From: Myxococcota bacterium
Lineage (GTDB): Bacteria > Myxococcota > UBA727 > JAHDBA01
DNA length: 42,973 nucleotides
Assembly: GCA_020630615.1 (NCBI GenBank)
Contig: JAHDBA010000003.1
Span: forward strand, 168,006-210,978
Reading direction: 5' to 3'
The notes under the pieces were generated by a model, which was given only the letters and a program-made list of their open reading frames with translations, was not told the DNA's origin and ran no database searches. The position numbers were made by a program, and so were the translations under genes. Shown in pieces: positions 25,691 through 34,175 of the stretch (its first letter is position 1; each line of letters begins with the position of its first letter).

Positions 25691-26940
25691 GCTTTGAGTC
25701 GCACTCTTTTTACGGCGGCCTCATCGATTTTTGGATGCGCTTGAGCCGTGGTCTTGAACTCTCGCAAAGCTCGATGCTCAGCACCCTTTTCATCAGCTCG
25801 ATGCTTGGATGTTGCGTTGCACTCCCAACGCTGCTGAAAGGTACCCGAAAAGACAAAGCCCTTCACGCATCCCTTGCTTTTGTTTCAACCCTAGGATTGG
25901 TGTACTCGAGTGTTCTCTCGGATGCTCAAGTTAGCGCGTTGACCCTTGTCATTCGATGTTTGATTCTTGCAGGGGTTCTTCTGCTCACCTCGCTGCGCGC
26001 TTTCGAACTTGAGGGTAAAAACAAGCTCGGTGGAGAACAGGTTAAGATGGTTGCGTGGGCCGCAGGCGTTGTGCTTTGGTATTCACTGACACAATGGTTA
26101 TCGTTGAATTCCAGGGCTGCTCACAGCCTTCCTGAAGCCATGGCCGGGTGGGTTATCCTCTATTCTCTTTGCTCAGGCCTCCCTCCGCTTAACGGATTCA
26201 TGGCTGATGTCTTTTATGCCCAACGCTCGCGTTTAGCCTCTTTGATTCTTGCCTTTTGTGTTTGGACAATGGGAGACTTCTTCAAGATTGCTCCAATCCT
26301 TTTGACTCAGGATATGCCTGCTCTGAGGACAATCCATATTTTTCTCTTGTGCGCATGTATCATGGTCGCCTGTGCACAACGAGAAGAACGCAACGTCTAC
26401 CGTATTGTTTTTGGCAGCATTATCACTCAGGTCGTTGCGTTCTACATGTCTGGGTCGGTGCTCTTATTTAAGAAAATACCCATTCATATCCTGCAAAGCC
26501 TCGCGCTTTTACTCGCTTTATTACCCTTGGGGCTACTCTCGTATCTCGCCCCGAATGCGAATGGTCGTCACCTCGATTGGACAAAACTCAGCGGCCAAGG
26601 GCGAGCCCGTACTTTTGCTTATTTCGTGTTCCTGTCTTCACTATCAATTTGGCCTTGGGCGCCACTAAGCTTGGTGTATTGGACCAAAACAAGATATGGG
26701 TTTCCCGAAAACTCCATCGGTGAAATGCCGACAACCATCCTTGCGCTCATGGTCATCCTGTCGCTGATCTCGGTACGCAACATTCTACGTTTATGGGTGT
26801 TTGCATACTCGAAAGAGATGCACACCTTTCAGGTTTTTCAACCCGAGCAAGGCTACAAAAAACTTATACTGATTGTCCAAGTTACCCTAACAATCGGACT
26901 CGCCTTACTTTTAGCAACAACCCTTGGTGAGCTCTCTTAA
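25687..26940 (+). CDS. Diverged NuoN/HycC-like antiporter-type membrane subunit
   Basis: I start at the ATG 25687 (ATGA overlap with the previous stop); an in-frame TTG at 25675 is less likely. 417 residues with about 11 hydrophobic segments. SLCSGLPPLNGFMADVFYAQ near residue 160 matches the AGLPPxxGFxxK(W/F)xxY pattern of NuoL/M/N and HycC subunits, with the usual Lys replaced (MAD). A second partial match is FLSSLSIWPWAPLSLVYW. It is the last gene of the four-gene operon. No soluble Nuo or hydrogenase subunit is in the window, so its partners, if any, are elsewhere. Confidence 0.58.
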   Translation: MSFESHSFYGGLIDFWMRLSRGLELSQSSMLSTLFISSMLGCCVALPTLLKGTRKDKALHASLAFVSTLGLVYSSVLSDAQVSALTLVIRCLILAGVLLLTSLRAFELEGKNKLGGEQVKMVAWAAGVVLWYSLTQWLSLNSRAAHSLPEAMAGWVILYSLCSGLPPLNGFMADVFYAQRSRLASLILAFCVWTMGDFFKIAPILLTQDMPALRTIHIFLLCACIMVACAQREERNVYRIVFGSIITQVVAFYMSGSVLLFKKIPIHILQSLALLLALLPLGLLSYLAPNANGRHLDWTKLSGQGRARTFAYFVFLSSLSIWPWAPLSLVYWTKTRYGFPENSIGEMPTTILALMVILSLISVRNILRLWVFAYSKEMHTFQVFQPEQGYKKLILIVQVTLTIGLALLLATTLGELS

Positions 26941-27047
26941 AGAACCACTCAAACGCTGCCTCTCAAATGCTTGAAACGCTGTGATTTCAGACAAAGGCCC
27001 TACGACCCAATGACAAGAACATGAGTGGTGCGAAGTCGATTCCGCTC

Positions 27048-27269
27048 TTAACTTCTCGGTCGAAAAATTACGCGCCCACGAGTCAAATCATAGGGGGATA
27101 GTGCGACTCGAACTTTGTCACCCAACACAATTCGAATGCGATATTTTCGCATCTTTCCAGAGGTCGACACCAGAACTTCGTGTCCATTCTCGAGCGTCAC
27201 TCGGTACATCCCGCCGCGCAAGACTTCCTTAACAACGCCGTCCATCTCTATCTGGTCATCTCTTGACAT
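27048..27269 (-). CDS. infA: Translation initiation factor IF-1
   Basis: IF-1 binds the ribosomal A site during initiation together with IF-2 and IF-3. The 73-residue protein is a single S1-like OB fold with all family hallmarks: [60 protein letters not shown] start at the ATG 27269, with GGAG four bases upstream. The frame is open to 27374, but the extra 35 residues have no counterpart in IF-1. It is divergent from rpoZ. Confidence 0.97.
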   Translation of the reverse strand: MSRDDQIEMDGVVKEVLRGGMYRVTLENGHEVLVSTSGKMRKYRIRIVLGDKVRVALSPYDLTRGRVIFRPRS

Positions 27270-27483
27270 ACTTCTCCAAAAGTTGTTTTTGGCTTCTTCT
27301 AGCGTGAAGTCGACGGAAACGGAAGAGACAAAAAGCGTATCCCTGCCATTTTTTGACTTTTGGGAGCCATTCACTGTCGATACCCACGCATCTCGACCAA
27401 CTTACCTCCTACTATTGCCTTTGCTGGAAGCCTGTTTCTTAGAATAAAAACGTTATTAAGGGATTTCTGTTGACTGCAAGGTC

Positions 27484-27512
27484 TTGTCAAAAGAGCCAAG
27501 ATCAGCGATAAC
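27484..27512 (+). promoter_or_regulatory. Sigma-70-type promoter of rpoZ
   Basis: TTGTCA (27484-27489), 17 bases, GATAAC (27507-27512). Each element matches the consensus at four or five of six positions, the spacing is ideal, and the rpoZ ATG follows 17 bases after the -10, leaving a short leader with GGAG as ribosome binding site. Confidence 0.5.
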
Positions 27513-27529
27513 AAAGTTCGGAGTTTACT

Positions 27530-27787
27530 ATGGCACGCGTTACCGTTGAAGATTGTCTTGAAGTTGTTGATAACCGATTTGCTTTAGTGCTTTTGGCAAC
27601 TGGGCGCGCGAGGCAGCTAATGAAAGGTTCGAGAGCGCTTGTCGATAACAACAAAAATAAAGAGCCGGTCATTGCCTTGCGCGAAATTGCAGCGAGCCAT
27701 GTCGGTTTTGATCGACCACTCAAAGATGTTCTTGAGACTCCACTGAGCGAACTGCACGCAGAATACGAGTCAAAAAATCAGCTCTAA
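27530..27787 (+). CDS. rpoZ: DNA-directed RNA polymerase omega subunit
   Basis: The omega subunit supports assembly and stability of RNA polymerase by wrapping the beta' C-terminus, and in many bacteria it contributes to ppGpp binding. 85 residues. The family signature is clear: [30 protein letters not shown], followed by [17 protein letters not shown] lies six bases before the ATG. It is a single gene with its own promoter; the usual gmk and spoT neighbours are absent here. Confidence 0.96.
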   Translation: MARVTVEDCLEVVDNRFALVLLATGRARQLMKGSRALVDNNKNKEPVIALREIAASHVGFDRPLKDVLETPLSELHAEYESKNQL

Positions 27788-28090
27788 CTCGAGTGAGACA
27801 TACCCCGGCGACACCCAATGCAATGTTTACAGACGCCGAATGAATGCTTCGGTACACGTACCTGGACAAAGCGGAAGTTTCTTTTTGGAGCTGCTACGTT
27901 TAATCGAATGTGTATTGAGTACTTGGTCACGGCCTAGCCAGAGCAGAACCCTATCCATCCTAACGACAAGCGACATCCAAAAGAACCGGTAGCACAATGC
28001 TTCTTGAAAGTCTTGTTAATACTATTCCATAGCCCTTGGAGCGACCGTAGCTGCCCCAAGACCATTCCCAAAATACATCGCTAGTTTTGT
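27788..28090. other. Gene-free stretch between rpoZ and the GST gene
   Basis: No open frame with a ribosome binding site, no RNA fold recognised by eye and no clear terminator. CTCGAGTGAG just after the rpoZ stop is a short imperfect dyad without a T run. Confidence 0.5.
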
Positions 28091-28744
28091 CTAGGACTTA
28101 ATATCTTCATCGTAGGGCCAAACACCCTTATAGCTCGGCCTGTCTCGCAAACGATCCCGCCAAGAGCGCACTCGAGGGTAGGCGCCCATATCGATCTCAA
28201 CCATCTCAAAAAGGTCCAAGATAGGAGTCGCGAGCGTATCCGCAACCGAATATGCACCCGAGAGAAATGCGCGTCTCGCAAGATGTTTATCCAAGACACC
28301 AAGCTGCTGTTCTAGGTTTTGCATCGCTCGACGCTCTACCATTTCAGACTTCTCTTCATCTTGATAAACACAGCGCTCCAGCAACAAAGACCATACGGAT
28401 GCAACCAAGCCTGTATTGATAAATGATAGCCAGCATCCGCCCTCGGCTCGTGACTGCATGTCAGGAAAACCAAGACTGGACTCGGGGAAACGTTCAGACA
28501 AAAACGATAGGATTGCAGTGATCTCAAAAATTGCGAGCTCGCCTCCAGGGCGGTGCTCCACCAACGCAGGCAAACCGCCAAAGGGCGAGCGCTTAAGAAA
28601 CGCTGCGGTACGGGGTTTCTTGAGGTCGACTTCCCTTGGGGTAAACTCGGTACCTATCTCGTTTAATGCGATACGAACAGCAACGCAAAACGGTGAAGGT
28701 CGATATTCATAAAGCGTAAAAGGCGGTGCTTTCGATTGCGCCAT
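28091..28744 (-). CDS. Glutathione S-transferase family protein
   Basis: N-terminal thioredoxin-like domain: FTLYEYRPSPFCVAVRIALNEIGTEFTPREVDL with a Ser-Pro-Phe-Cys motif in the active-site position, FGGLPALVEH with the conserved cis-Pro, and IFEITAILSFLSE. The last block usually reads ESxAIxxYL; the Ser that contacts the glutathione gamma-glutamyl group is Ile here, so glutathione binding may be altered. The C-terminal all-helical domain ends AYSVADTLATPILD, with the conserved Asp of the N-capping box, and PRVRSWRDRLRDRPSYKG. 217 residues is normal. GGGAG precedes the ATG. Substrate unknown. It follows the FadL-like gene by 85 bases and may have its own promoter. Confidence 0.9.
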   Translation of the reverse strand: MAQSKAPPFTLYEYRPSPFCVAVRIALNEIGTEFTPREVDLKKPRTAAFLKRSPFGGLPALVEHRPGGELAIFEITAILSFLSERFPESSLGFPDMQSRAEGGCWLSFINTGLVASVWSLLLERCVYQDEEKSEMVERRAMQNLEQQLGVLDKHLARRAFLSGAYSVADTLATPILDLFEMVEIDMGAYPRVRSWRDRLRDRPSYKGVWPYDEDIKS

Positions 28745-28805
28745 CGCGTTCTCCCATGACCATTGAGGAGTGCAGCACGATTGATGCCCTCACAAAATGA
28801 ACTCT

Positions 28806-28833
28806 ATCTTAACAAATATGGATAAAAATTCAA
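28806..28833 (-). promoter_or_regulatory. Possible promoter of the GST gene
   Basis: On the minus strand TTGAAT (28833-28828) and TAAGAT (28811-28806) are spaced by 16 bases, 60 bases upstream of the GST start. The -35 overlaps the stop codon of the FadL-like gene. Each element matches at about four of six positions. Confidence 0.3.
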
Positions 28834-30209
28834 TCGAAACGATAAGTTAATGAAAGGACCGGTCGATGTACCATCCCGTTTAAAGAATAACTCCCCACAC
28901 CATCAAACTGGGAAGCCTTCTCCATGGTTCTGGGCGCCATAAGTTGAGATTGCCACGCAAAGGCGATTTCCATTGGATTTTCGAGTATCGGTCCCGTTGG
29001 GACTTTTAGCCAAAGCCCTCCTGAAAGCAGGTGCGCCTGGGTGTCGACCACATTCGTGAGTCCCTGTTGATTCGGTACAGGCGTCTGCCTGAAACCATAC
29101 CCGACCCGAAAACCAAAGTTGTTACAGCGGTTTCTAAAGCCAAATCCCGCGCGCACCGACCAGGAGTCTCGTAAACCCAGTGGAACCACTCGGTTGTTCC
29201 CAGGGGCTGGTGTGATGACTGCGTCTCCCAAACCAAGGTCTCGAGTTAAATCTCCACTGACACGCTGTTCAACCTGCAGAAACTGATTCGGCGCTTGGGA
29301 CCATCTTGACCATCTGAACTCACCCGTCAACTCAACTTGATGGCTTTCTTCTCCACCCAATACGGCCCCGAGGGCCCCAATATAGGTTTCAGGAGAATAG
29401 TTTGTGAGCATGTACATGGGTAACCACAAATTGGAGTCCGCCCCATTAATACCGACACGCGCCCCCAAACCAACGTCGGTATACGAGCTTCCGCGGTATG
29501 TTGCCGCTAAAGTCCACTCCGACTTACCAAGCTTCATCTCTTTTAGGGTTAGTCCAGCCTGTGGTTTTGCAGAGACCCCGAGCGCCATGTCAATTGTCTG
29601 GTTGGTGAACGATGCTGCCGCAAGATCAAGATCAAGGTTTGCGCCACCGCCACCGCCAGAGCCTACAACCGCACCCACACCAATCGAAAGATGCTTCCAA
29701 GGCTCAAAGGCCAACCCGACACCGGTTTCTAGGCGGTCTTGCGCACCATCGTAACGAAACCAAAATACGTCTTCCGGATCACGAACCTTCGCTGCGACGA
29801 TATGCCCAGGTGGGCTAAAAAGTGTGACCCCAAAGCCAACCTTACGCTTAAAAAAACCCGTGAAGGGTATTGCCACACCCAGAGACAACCCTTGAGCATT
29901 TCTCGCAGAATGAACCCTCGCATTGGTATTCGGGTTTTCAAACTCGAGATTGAGTGCTGAGAAACTTGCATGCAGCCCGACACTTATCTCTGCTCTTTTG
30001 CTCGATAGGATATTGGCCGGATTTTGGTAGGCGGCACCGCTTGCCTCCCCTATCGCTGTACCTGCACCAGACCAAGCAGCGTCTTTTCCATTCACTCCAT
30101 AATCGCCAAGGGGGCCCGTCGCGTAAACATAGGATGGCGTGATGCACAACACTAAAAATGTCACGAATCGAAGTTGGAGCGAACATTGTTTCATTTTCGT
30201 CTTTTCCAT
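28830..30209 (-). CDS. FadL/OmpP1/TodX-family outer-membrane channel
   Basis: FadL-type barrels take up long-chain fatty acids and other hydrophobic compounds across the outer membrane. After a signal peptide ending SYVYA, the mature protein starts TGPLGDYGVNGKDAAWSGAGTAIGEASGAAYQNPANI, which is the family's N-terminal hatch motif (GAGxAxxxDxxxxxxNPA). The rest is beta-rich with Gly/aromatic alternation, including VGYGFRQTPVPNQ near the C-terminus, and the last residues are SLTYRFD. About 459 residues. Start chosen at the ATG 30209 (GAGAC nearby); Met codons at 30227 and 30194 are alternatives. It follows the lipoprotein gene by about 50 bases in the kinase/lipoprotein/FadL string. Confidence 0.85.
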   Translation of the reverse strand: MEKTKMKQCSLQLRFVTFLVLCITPSYVYATGPLGDYGVNGKDAAWSGAGTAIGEASGAAYQNPANILSSKRAEISVGLHASFSALNLEFENPNTNARVHSARNAQGLSLGVAIPFTGFFKRKVGFGVTLFSPPGHIVAAKVRDPEDVFWFRYDGAQDRLETGVGLAFEPWKHLSIGVGAVVGSGGGGGANLDLDLAAASFTNQTIDMALGVSAKPQAGLTLKEMKLGKSEWTLAATYRGSSYTDVGLGARVGINGADSNLWLPMYMLTNYSPETYIGALGAVLGGEESHQVELTGEFRWSRWSQAPNQFLQVEQRVSGDLTRDLGLGDAVITPAPGNNRVVPLGLRDSWSVRAGFGFRNRCNNFGFRVGYGFRQTPVPNQQGLTNVVDTQAHLLSGGLWLKVPTGPILENPMEIAFAWQSQLMAPRTMEKASQFDGVGSYSLNGMVHRPVLSLTYRFD

Positions 30210-30259
30210 AATCGTCTCAATTCTCATTGGATATTTACACATCCGAGCAAGGTGTCTCT

Positions 30260-31597
30260 CTAGAAATCAACGGAAGAGCATCCGTCTTCAAAGTCGCCAA
30301 TAAGCTGCCCGAGGGCAGGTATGACGTCTGAATCCAAAAAGCTACGAAGGATTCCATAGAGGTCATTCGGGTCATCAAACACAAGCATATCGCCCAAGAC
30401 TGCAGCACTGCGAAGTGTACCCGCTCGATCGTTAATCAGGGCACCGAGTAGTTTTTCAATGAGCAATCCGTACTTCGTATTCAAATCGTGCACCAACGTT
30501 GAAGCGTTTTGTTCAGTGCTACTCGAGCCCTCCCCCGGTGTTTGCGGTGCGTCACTTTCTGCGGCATTATTCGTAGTTAGGGTCAAAATTTCAAATGCAC
30601 TTATGGCGATCGCATCCGATGCATCGCGATCAACAAGACATGTCCCCAAATGCACAATATGAGGCCAAGTCTGCTCATTCTCGATTAGATGGTCAAAGAT
30701 ATCCAATAGTTCAAAGACAAGTCCTTGCAACTCGCCATTACCTGGAAACACCTGTAAGACCAAATCATCCATAGTGTTGCGCACACCCACGGCGTCAAAG
30801 TTTGGATTTTTGACTTGCTTCAATAGCCATTCAAAGATGAAGGCGACGGCATCCGCTCCCAATAGGGGCTCAGCGCTTTGTACATTCGTATCGTCAACAG
30901 AAGACGTATCATTCAAGCTCAAGGACTCCAGCGCTGAGGTTAAACCGGGGTGCTCCGAGAGACCACTAAGAGCATCGACCAAAACATCACCCCACAAACG
31001 ATTTTCTCCGGTCACCGGGTCGTTCATTCTCAATGACAAAAGACCTTGAACGAGAGCCAAATACTCTGTGGAGTCGCACGTTTGCCCTCGGACAGTCATC
31101 ACTTCTCGAAGAGCAATCAAGATTTCAGGCTTCGAAACACCGTCATCAGCACCACTAAGGTAGTCAAAGGCACCCAGTATAAACTCAAGAATTCCGCTGT
31201 CCTCTGAGCCATTGTCATTCGAAGCAGAGTTCGAATCAACATCCTCTTCAATTGCTTCATCAATGGGGTGAAGCAATTCATTCACAACACCTCTCGCATC
31301 ATCGTCGAGTGCTGCAAGGATACGAAAGATCGAGTTCAAAAGTGCGTTTAGGCCATCGTCGCGCACCAAACGTTGGCGCATGTGTTCAGGCAGTGCTCCA
31401 CGTTCGGCCTCCCCCGAGATCCATACTTCGAGCTCCGGTAGAGTTCCTTGTTCAGGAAGACATTGTGCGCCAGGTTTCAGACTGGACTCTGGAGGCTGAA
31501 CGCCCCAACCACCACAAGCAGAAACTCCGCCGAACAAGGGGGTCAAAGTCAGTAAGGTTAAAAGAGCACCGAACCCGTGCTGAACTTTAGTCTTCAA
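30260..31597 (-). CDS. Lipoprotein of unknown function
   Basis: The frame is open from a GTG at 31657, but that start overlaps the kinase gene by 71 bases and gives an unusually long basic leader. A TTG at 31597 gives a normal 28-residue signal (MKTKVQHGFGALL...) ending in GGVSAC and overlaps the kinase stop by only 11 bases, so I prefer it; neither has a good ribosome binding site. The mature protein is acidic and helical, with repeated Leu-rich segments (GLNALLNSIFRILAAL, EFILGAFDYLSG, LVFELLDIFDHLIEN, YGLLIEKLLGALIND) separated by disordered Ser/Asn/Asp linkers. The pattern suggests ARM/HEAT-like alpha-alpha repeats, which I cannot confirm. Co-transcribed with the PEGA kinase upstream and the FadL-like gene downstream. 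Confidence 0.75.
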   Translation of the reverse strand: MKTKVQHGFGALLTLLTLTPLFGGVSACGGWGVQPPESSLKPGAQCLPEQGTLPELEVWISGEAERGALPEHMRQRLVRDDGLNALLNSIFRILAALDDDARGVVNELLHPIDEAIEEDVDSNSASNDNGSEDSGILEFILGAFDYLSGADDGVSKPEILIALREVMTVRGQTCDSTEYLALVQGLLSLRMNDPVTGENRLWGDVLVDALSGLSEHPGLTSALESLSLNDTSSVDDTNVQSAEPLLGADAVAFIFEWLLKQVKNPNFDAVGVRNTMDDLVLQVFPGNGELQGLVFELLDIFDHLIENEQTWPHIVHLGTCLVDRDASDAIAISAFEILTLTTNNAAESDAPQTPGEGSSSTEQNASTLVHDLNTKYGLLIEKLLGALINDRAGTLRSAAVLGDMLVFDDPNDLYGILRSFLDSDVIPALGQLIGDFEDGCSSVDF

Positions 31598-34001
31598 GCT
31601 CGAATTTAAGTTTCTTTGTTTTTTTAGCTTCCGTAACGATCTCTTTATACATTGCACCCGCCGAGCCTACCAATTTCACAGCGTGCGGACCAGCGGGAAG
31701 CCAATAGGTATAGGCCTTTTTTTCCTTTGCGAGCACAACTCCGTCAACTTCAACGCGAATCGGCTCTTTCGAACGCACTTTGATCGCAGAGTCAAAACTC
31801 CCGCACTCAAGGGCAATTTCTTCGCGTTGTTTTGGGATCGAAGAACTTTGCAGTGCAATGAGTCTTCCTTTGCATCCAGGGCGTTCCACCTGGAAAGATG
31901 CTGCATCGCCCTGTTGAATCAAGATCTTTTTCTGAATACGTTTGCGCCCCACCTGCTCAAATACAGGCTCACCTGTATCGTCCAATACAACTGCGTCACC
32001 CGGCTTGATCTCAAGCTCCCATTCTGTGTCGACATGGGCATCTTCAATCAGCTCAAAGCCCTGCTCGCGCAGAGTAGAAGGAGGCACGATCCACTGACGC
32101 TCAATCGTTCGGTAACCGGTCCTCTCAATCACAATCGTGTGGACACTGCCCACTTCGACGGAGGGCAACTTGAGTGGGGTTGTTCCACTCACTTCAAGCC
32201 CATCAATTTCAACCTTGGCACCGATCGGTTCTGTCACAAGAGTCAATTCGGAGTGGTATGCCGGTAGAGCCTTAGCATAGAGCTCACGGACCGGGTCCTC
32301 GACCTTAAAAGAGACTTGAGGTAAATCCCCACGAACCAAGGCGACAGTCTGCCCGGCTTTAAGATTCTCGACTTTACAAGGCGTCACTTCACATCGCTCT
32401 TCACCATCGATAATAACTTTCGCAACTTGCCCGGGTGTACTCACCCAATGCAGTGTCGGCTGAGTGCTCAAATAACTTTTGTAACCGAAGGCCCCAAGAG
32501 TCAGCCCTCCCGCGAGTGCGAATAAGGATAAGAGACGACTTGAACTCGAGGGCCGAGATTTCTTTCGGTGTGAATCCTCCGTTCGGTCCTGTTTTAGGTT
32601 GCGCCCGCCGCTACCACCCAATGAACCCTTGATCGCAGCGTTCGTATTGGGATGATGTTCGTGCTCGGTCGGATTGGGCGGCGTGGGAGGCCCAGAACTC
32701 GGTAAGGGTTGCGCACTTGAACTTCTCGCCTGAATGATGGTGCTCTGCGGATCGTTTTGAAGCCCTTCTTTATTCGCCGAATCCATTGAGATTCGTGACT
32801 TCCCCTGCCTTGTGTCGGCACTGCCCTTTGCTTTTGCTGCTCTTAAGCGCTCAAGCTCACGTTGCACTTCACTCGGAGTTTGCACGAGAGTTCGATCATC
32901 CATCTCCTCGTCAAAGTCCTTATTTACGTCGTTGTTCGCTCCTTGAGAACTTGGACTCATCCCCTCAAGCGAGGTCATCTGCGTCAGCTCGGGCGGTGCA
33001 AAGAGTTGGGTCGCGTCCAATCGAAAGGCATCTTTATAGCGTTTTAAGCGGCCGGCTTCCTCCTTAACCTCTTGACCGAAGTGTTTTCTGAGGAAGGTGC
33101 CGAGCTTGACACGATTCCCTTTTAGCCCGAGCTGATCTTCCAGCACCACTAATGCCTCCGCGAAGTCGGATGCCCACTCGTATCGCTCCTCGATGTCACG
33201 CGCCATCGCTTTGTGTACAACATCAACTAAAGGTTTTGGTAAATCCGGTCGCAATTTCCCCAAGGGTGTAATCTTTCCTTTACGTACCTTCTCAATAAGC
33301 TCAAAATCACTATTGCCTTGGAAGGCACGAATTCCGGCTAGAAGTTCATAGAGCATCACACCGATTGCATAAATGTCGGTTCGGTGATCAATCTCGCCTC
33401 CAAAAGCTTGCTCGGGTGACATGTAGGCAAACTTACCTTTGAGAATACCGGTACGTGTCCGAACGCTACGATTGGCCGCTTTTGCAATGCCAAAGTCGAT
33501 TACTTTCACTTCGCCACGATATGAGATTAAGACGTTTTGCGGTGAGACGTCCCGATGAATGAGTTTTTGAAATTGCCCCGCAGCATCGACCGAGCGATGG
33601 GCATAGTCGAGGGCGTCACAGATACGTTTTGTAATGTAGACCGCGAGGTCCATTGGGAAAGGTTCATCCGAGACATCGATGTCGCGTTCCCACAAGACCC
33701 GCAGGTCGTGACCTGAAATATACTCCATCGCAATAAAATACGTTTCTTGGGTTTTGCCGACTTCATAGATTCGACCGATATTCTTGTGAACCAAGCGATT
33801 CGTAATCTTCGCTTCATCTAAAAACATGTTCACGAAGTCTTGATTTTCACCGACACTTGGAAGCACCCGTTTGAGCGCGACAAGGCGAGCTGGGCAAACG
33901 TTTTCTGGCGCGATACCGAGAAAGACCTCCGCCATGCCGCCTACGGCCAAGCGTTCTACAAGGTCATAATGTCCAAAACGAACTGTTTTTACCGAAGTCA
34001 C
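31587..34001 (-). CDS. Transmembrane Ser/Thr protein kinase with C-terminal PEGA domains
   Basis: I start at the GTG 34001, preceded by AAGGTGG; longer frames to 34187 run into the mfd start. Residues 11-290 are a Hanks-type kinase: glycine loop LAVGGMAEVF, VALK (Lys44), HRDVSPQNV (Asp151), DFG (169-171) and YMSPEQAFGG, with the Asp-x-Tyr-Ala-x-Gly of subdomain IX, so all catalytic residues are present. A Ser/Pro/Asn-rich linker follows, then one membrane helix (LLSLFALAGGLTLGAFGY). The periplasmic part has at least one clear PEGA domain (TEPIGAKVEIDGLEVSGTTP) and weaker repeats such as PIRVEVDGVVL. This architecture is typical of myxobacteria. The kinase may phosphorylate threonines read by FHA proteins like the one at 16919-18913 (inference). 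Confidence 0.93.
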   Translation of the reverse strand: MTSVKTVRFGHYDLVERLAVGGMAEVFLGIAPENVCPARLVALKRVLPSVGENQDFVNMFLDEAKITNRLVHKNIGRIYEVGKTQETYFIAMEYISGHDLRVLWERDIDVSDEPFPMDLAVYITKRICDALDYAHRSVDAAGQFQKLIHRDVSPQNVLISYRGEVKVIDFGIAKAANRSVRTRTGILKGKFAYMSPEQAFGGEIDHRTDIYAIGVMLYELLAGIRAFQGNSDFELIEKVRKGKITPLGKLRPDLPKPLVDVVHKAMARDIEERYEWASDFAEALVVLEDQLGLKGNRVKLGTFLRKHFGQEVKEEAGRLKRYKDAFRLDATQLFAPPELTQMTSLEGMSPSSQGANNDVNKDFDEEMDDRTLVQTPSEVQRELERLRAAKAKGSADTRQGKSRISMDSANKEGLQNDPQSTIIQARSSSAQPLPSSGPPTPPNPTEHEHHPNTNAAIKGSLGGSGGRNLKQDRTEDSHRKKSRPSSSSRLLSLFALAGGLTLGAFGYKSYLSTQPTLHWVSTPGQVAKVIIDGEERCEVTPCKVENLKAGQTVALVRGDLPQVSFKVEDPVRELYAKALPAYHSELTLVTEPIGAKVEIDGLEVSGTTPLKLPSVEVGSVHTIVIERTGYRTIERQWIVPPSTLREQGFELIEDAHVDTEWELEIKPGDAVVLDDTGEPVFEQVGRKRIQKKILIQQGDAASFQVERPGCKGRLIALQSSSIPKQREEIALECGSFDSAIKVRSKEPIRVEVDGVVLAKEKKAYTYWLPAGPHAVKLVGSAGAMYKEIVTEAKKTKKLKFELED

Positions 34002-34175
34002 CAACCCACCTTGCGTTAAGAGTAGAACAGAGTCGCCCCAATGCCAAATCGACAATGCAGCTAAACGCCCCACACAGGAATCGCTGAGAATCCGGTGAGA
34101 CTGGTTGCGCCTCGAGTCCGCCATGCGTAGCCTATGGCGCCACGCAAGTGGCACAAAGAGCAAAGTTGAGATCGA
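34002..34175. promoter_or_regulatory. Divergent region between the PEGA kinase and mfd
   Basis: 174 bases that should hold promoters in both directions. The minus-strand frame stays open through it, so the kinase could start further upstream (ATG at 34124), but the N-terminal kinase sequence and AAGGTGG favour 34001. No convincing -35/-10 pair was found by eye. Confidence 0.35.
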
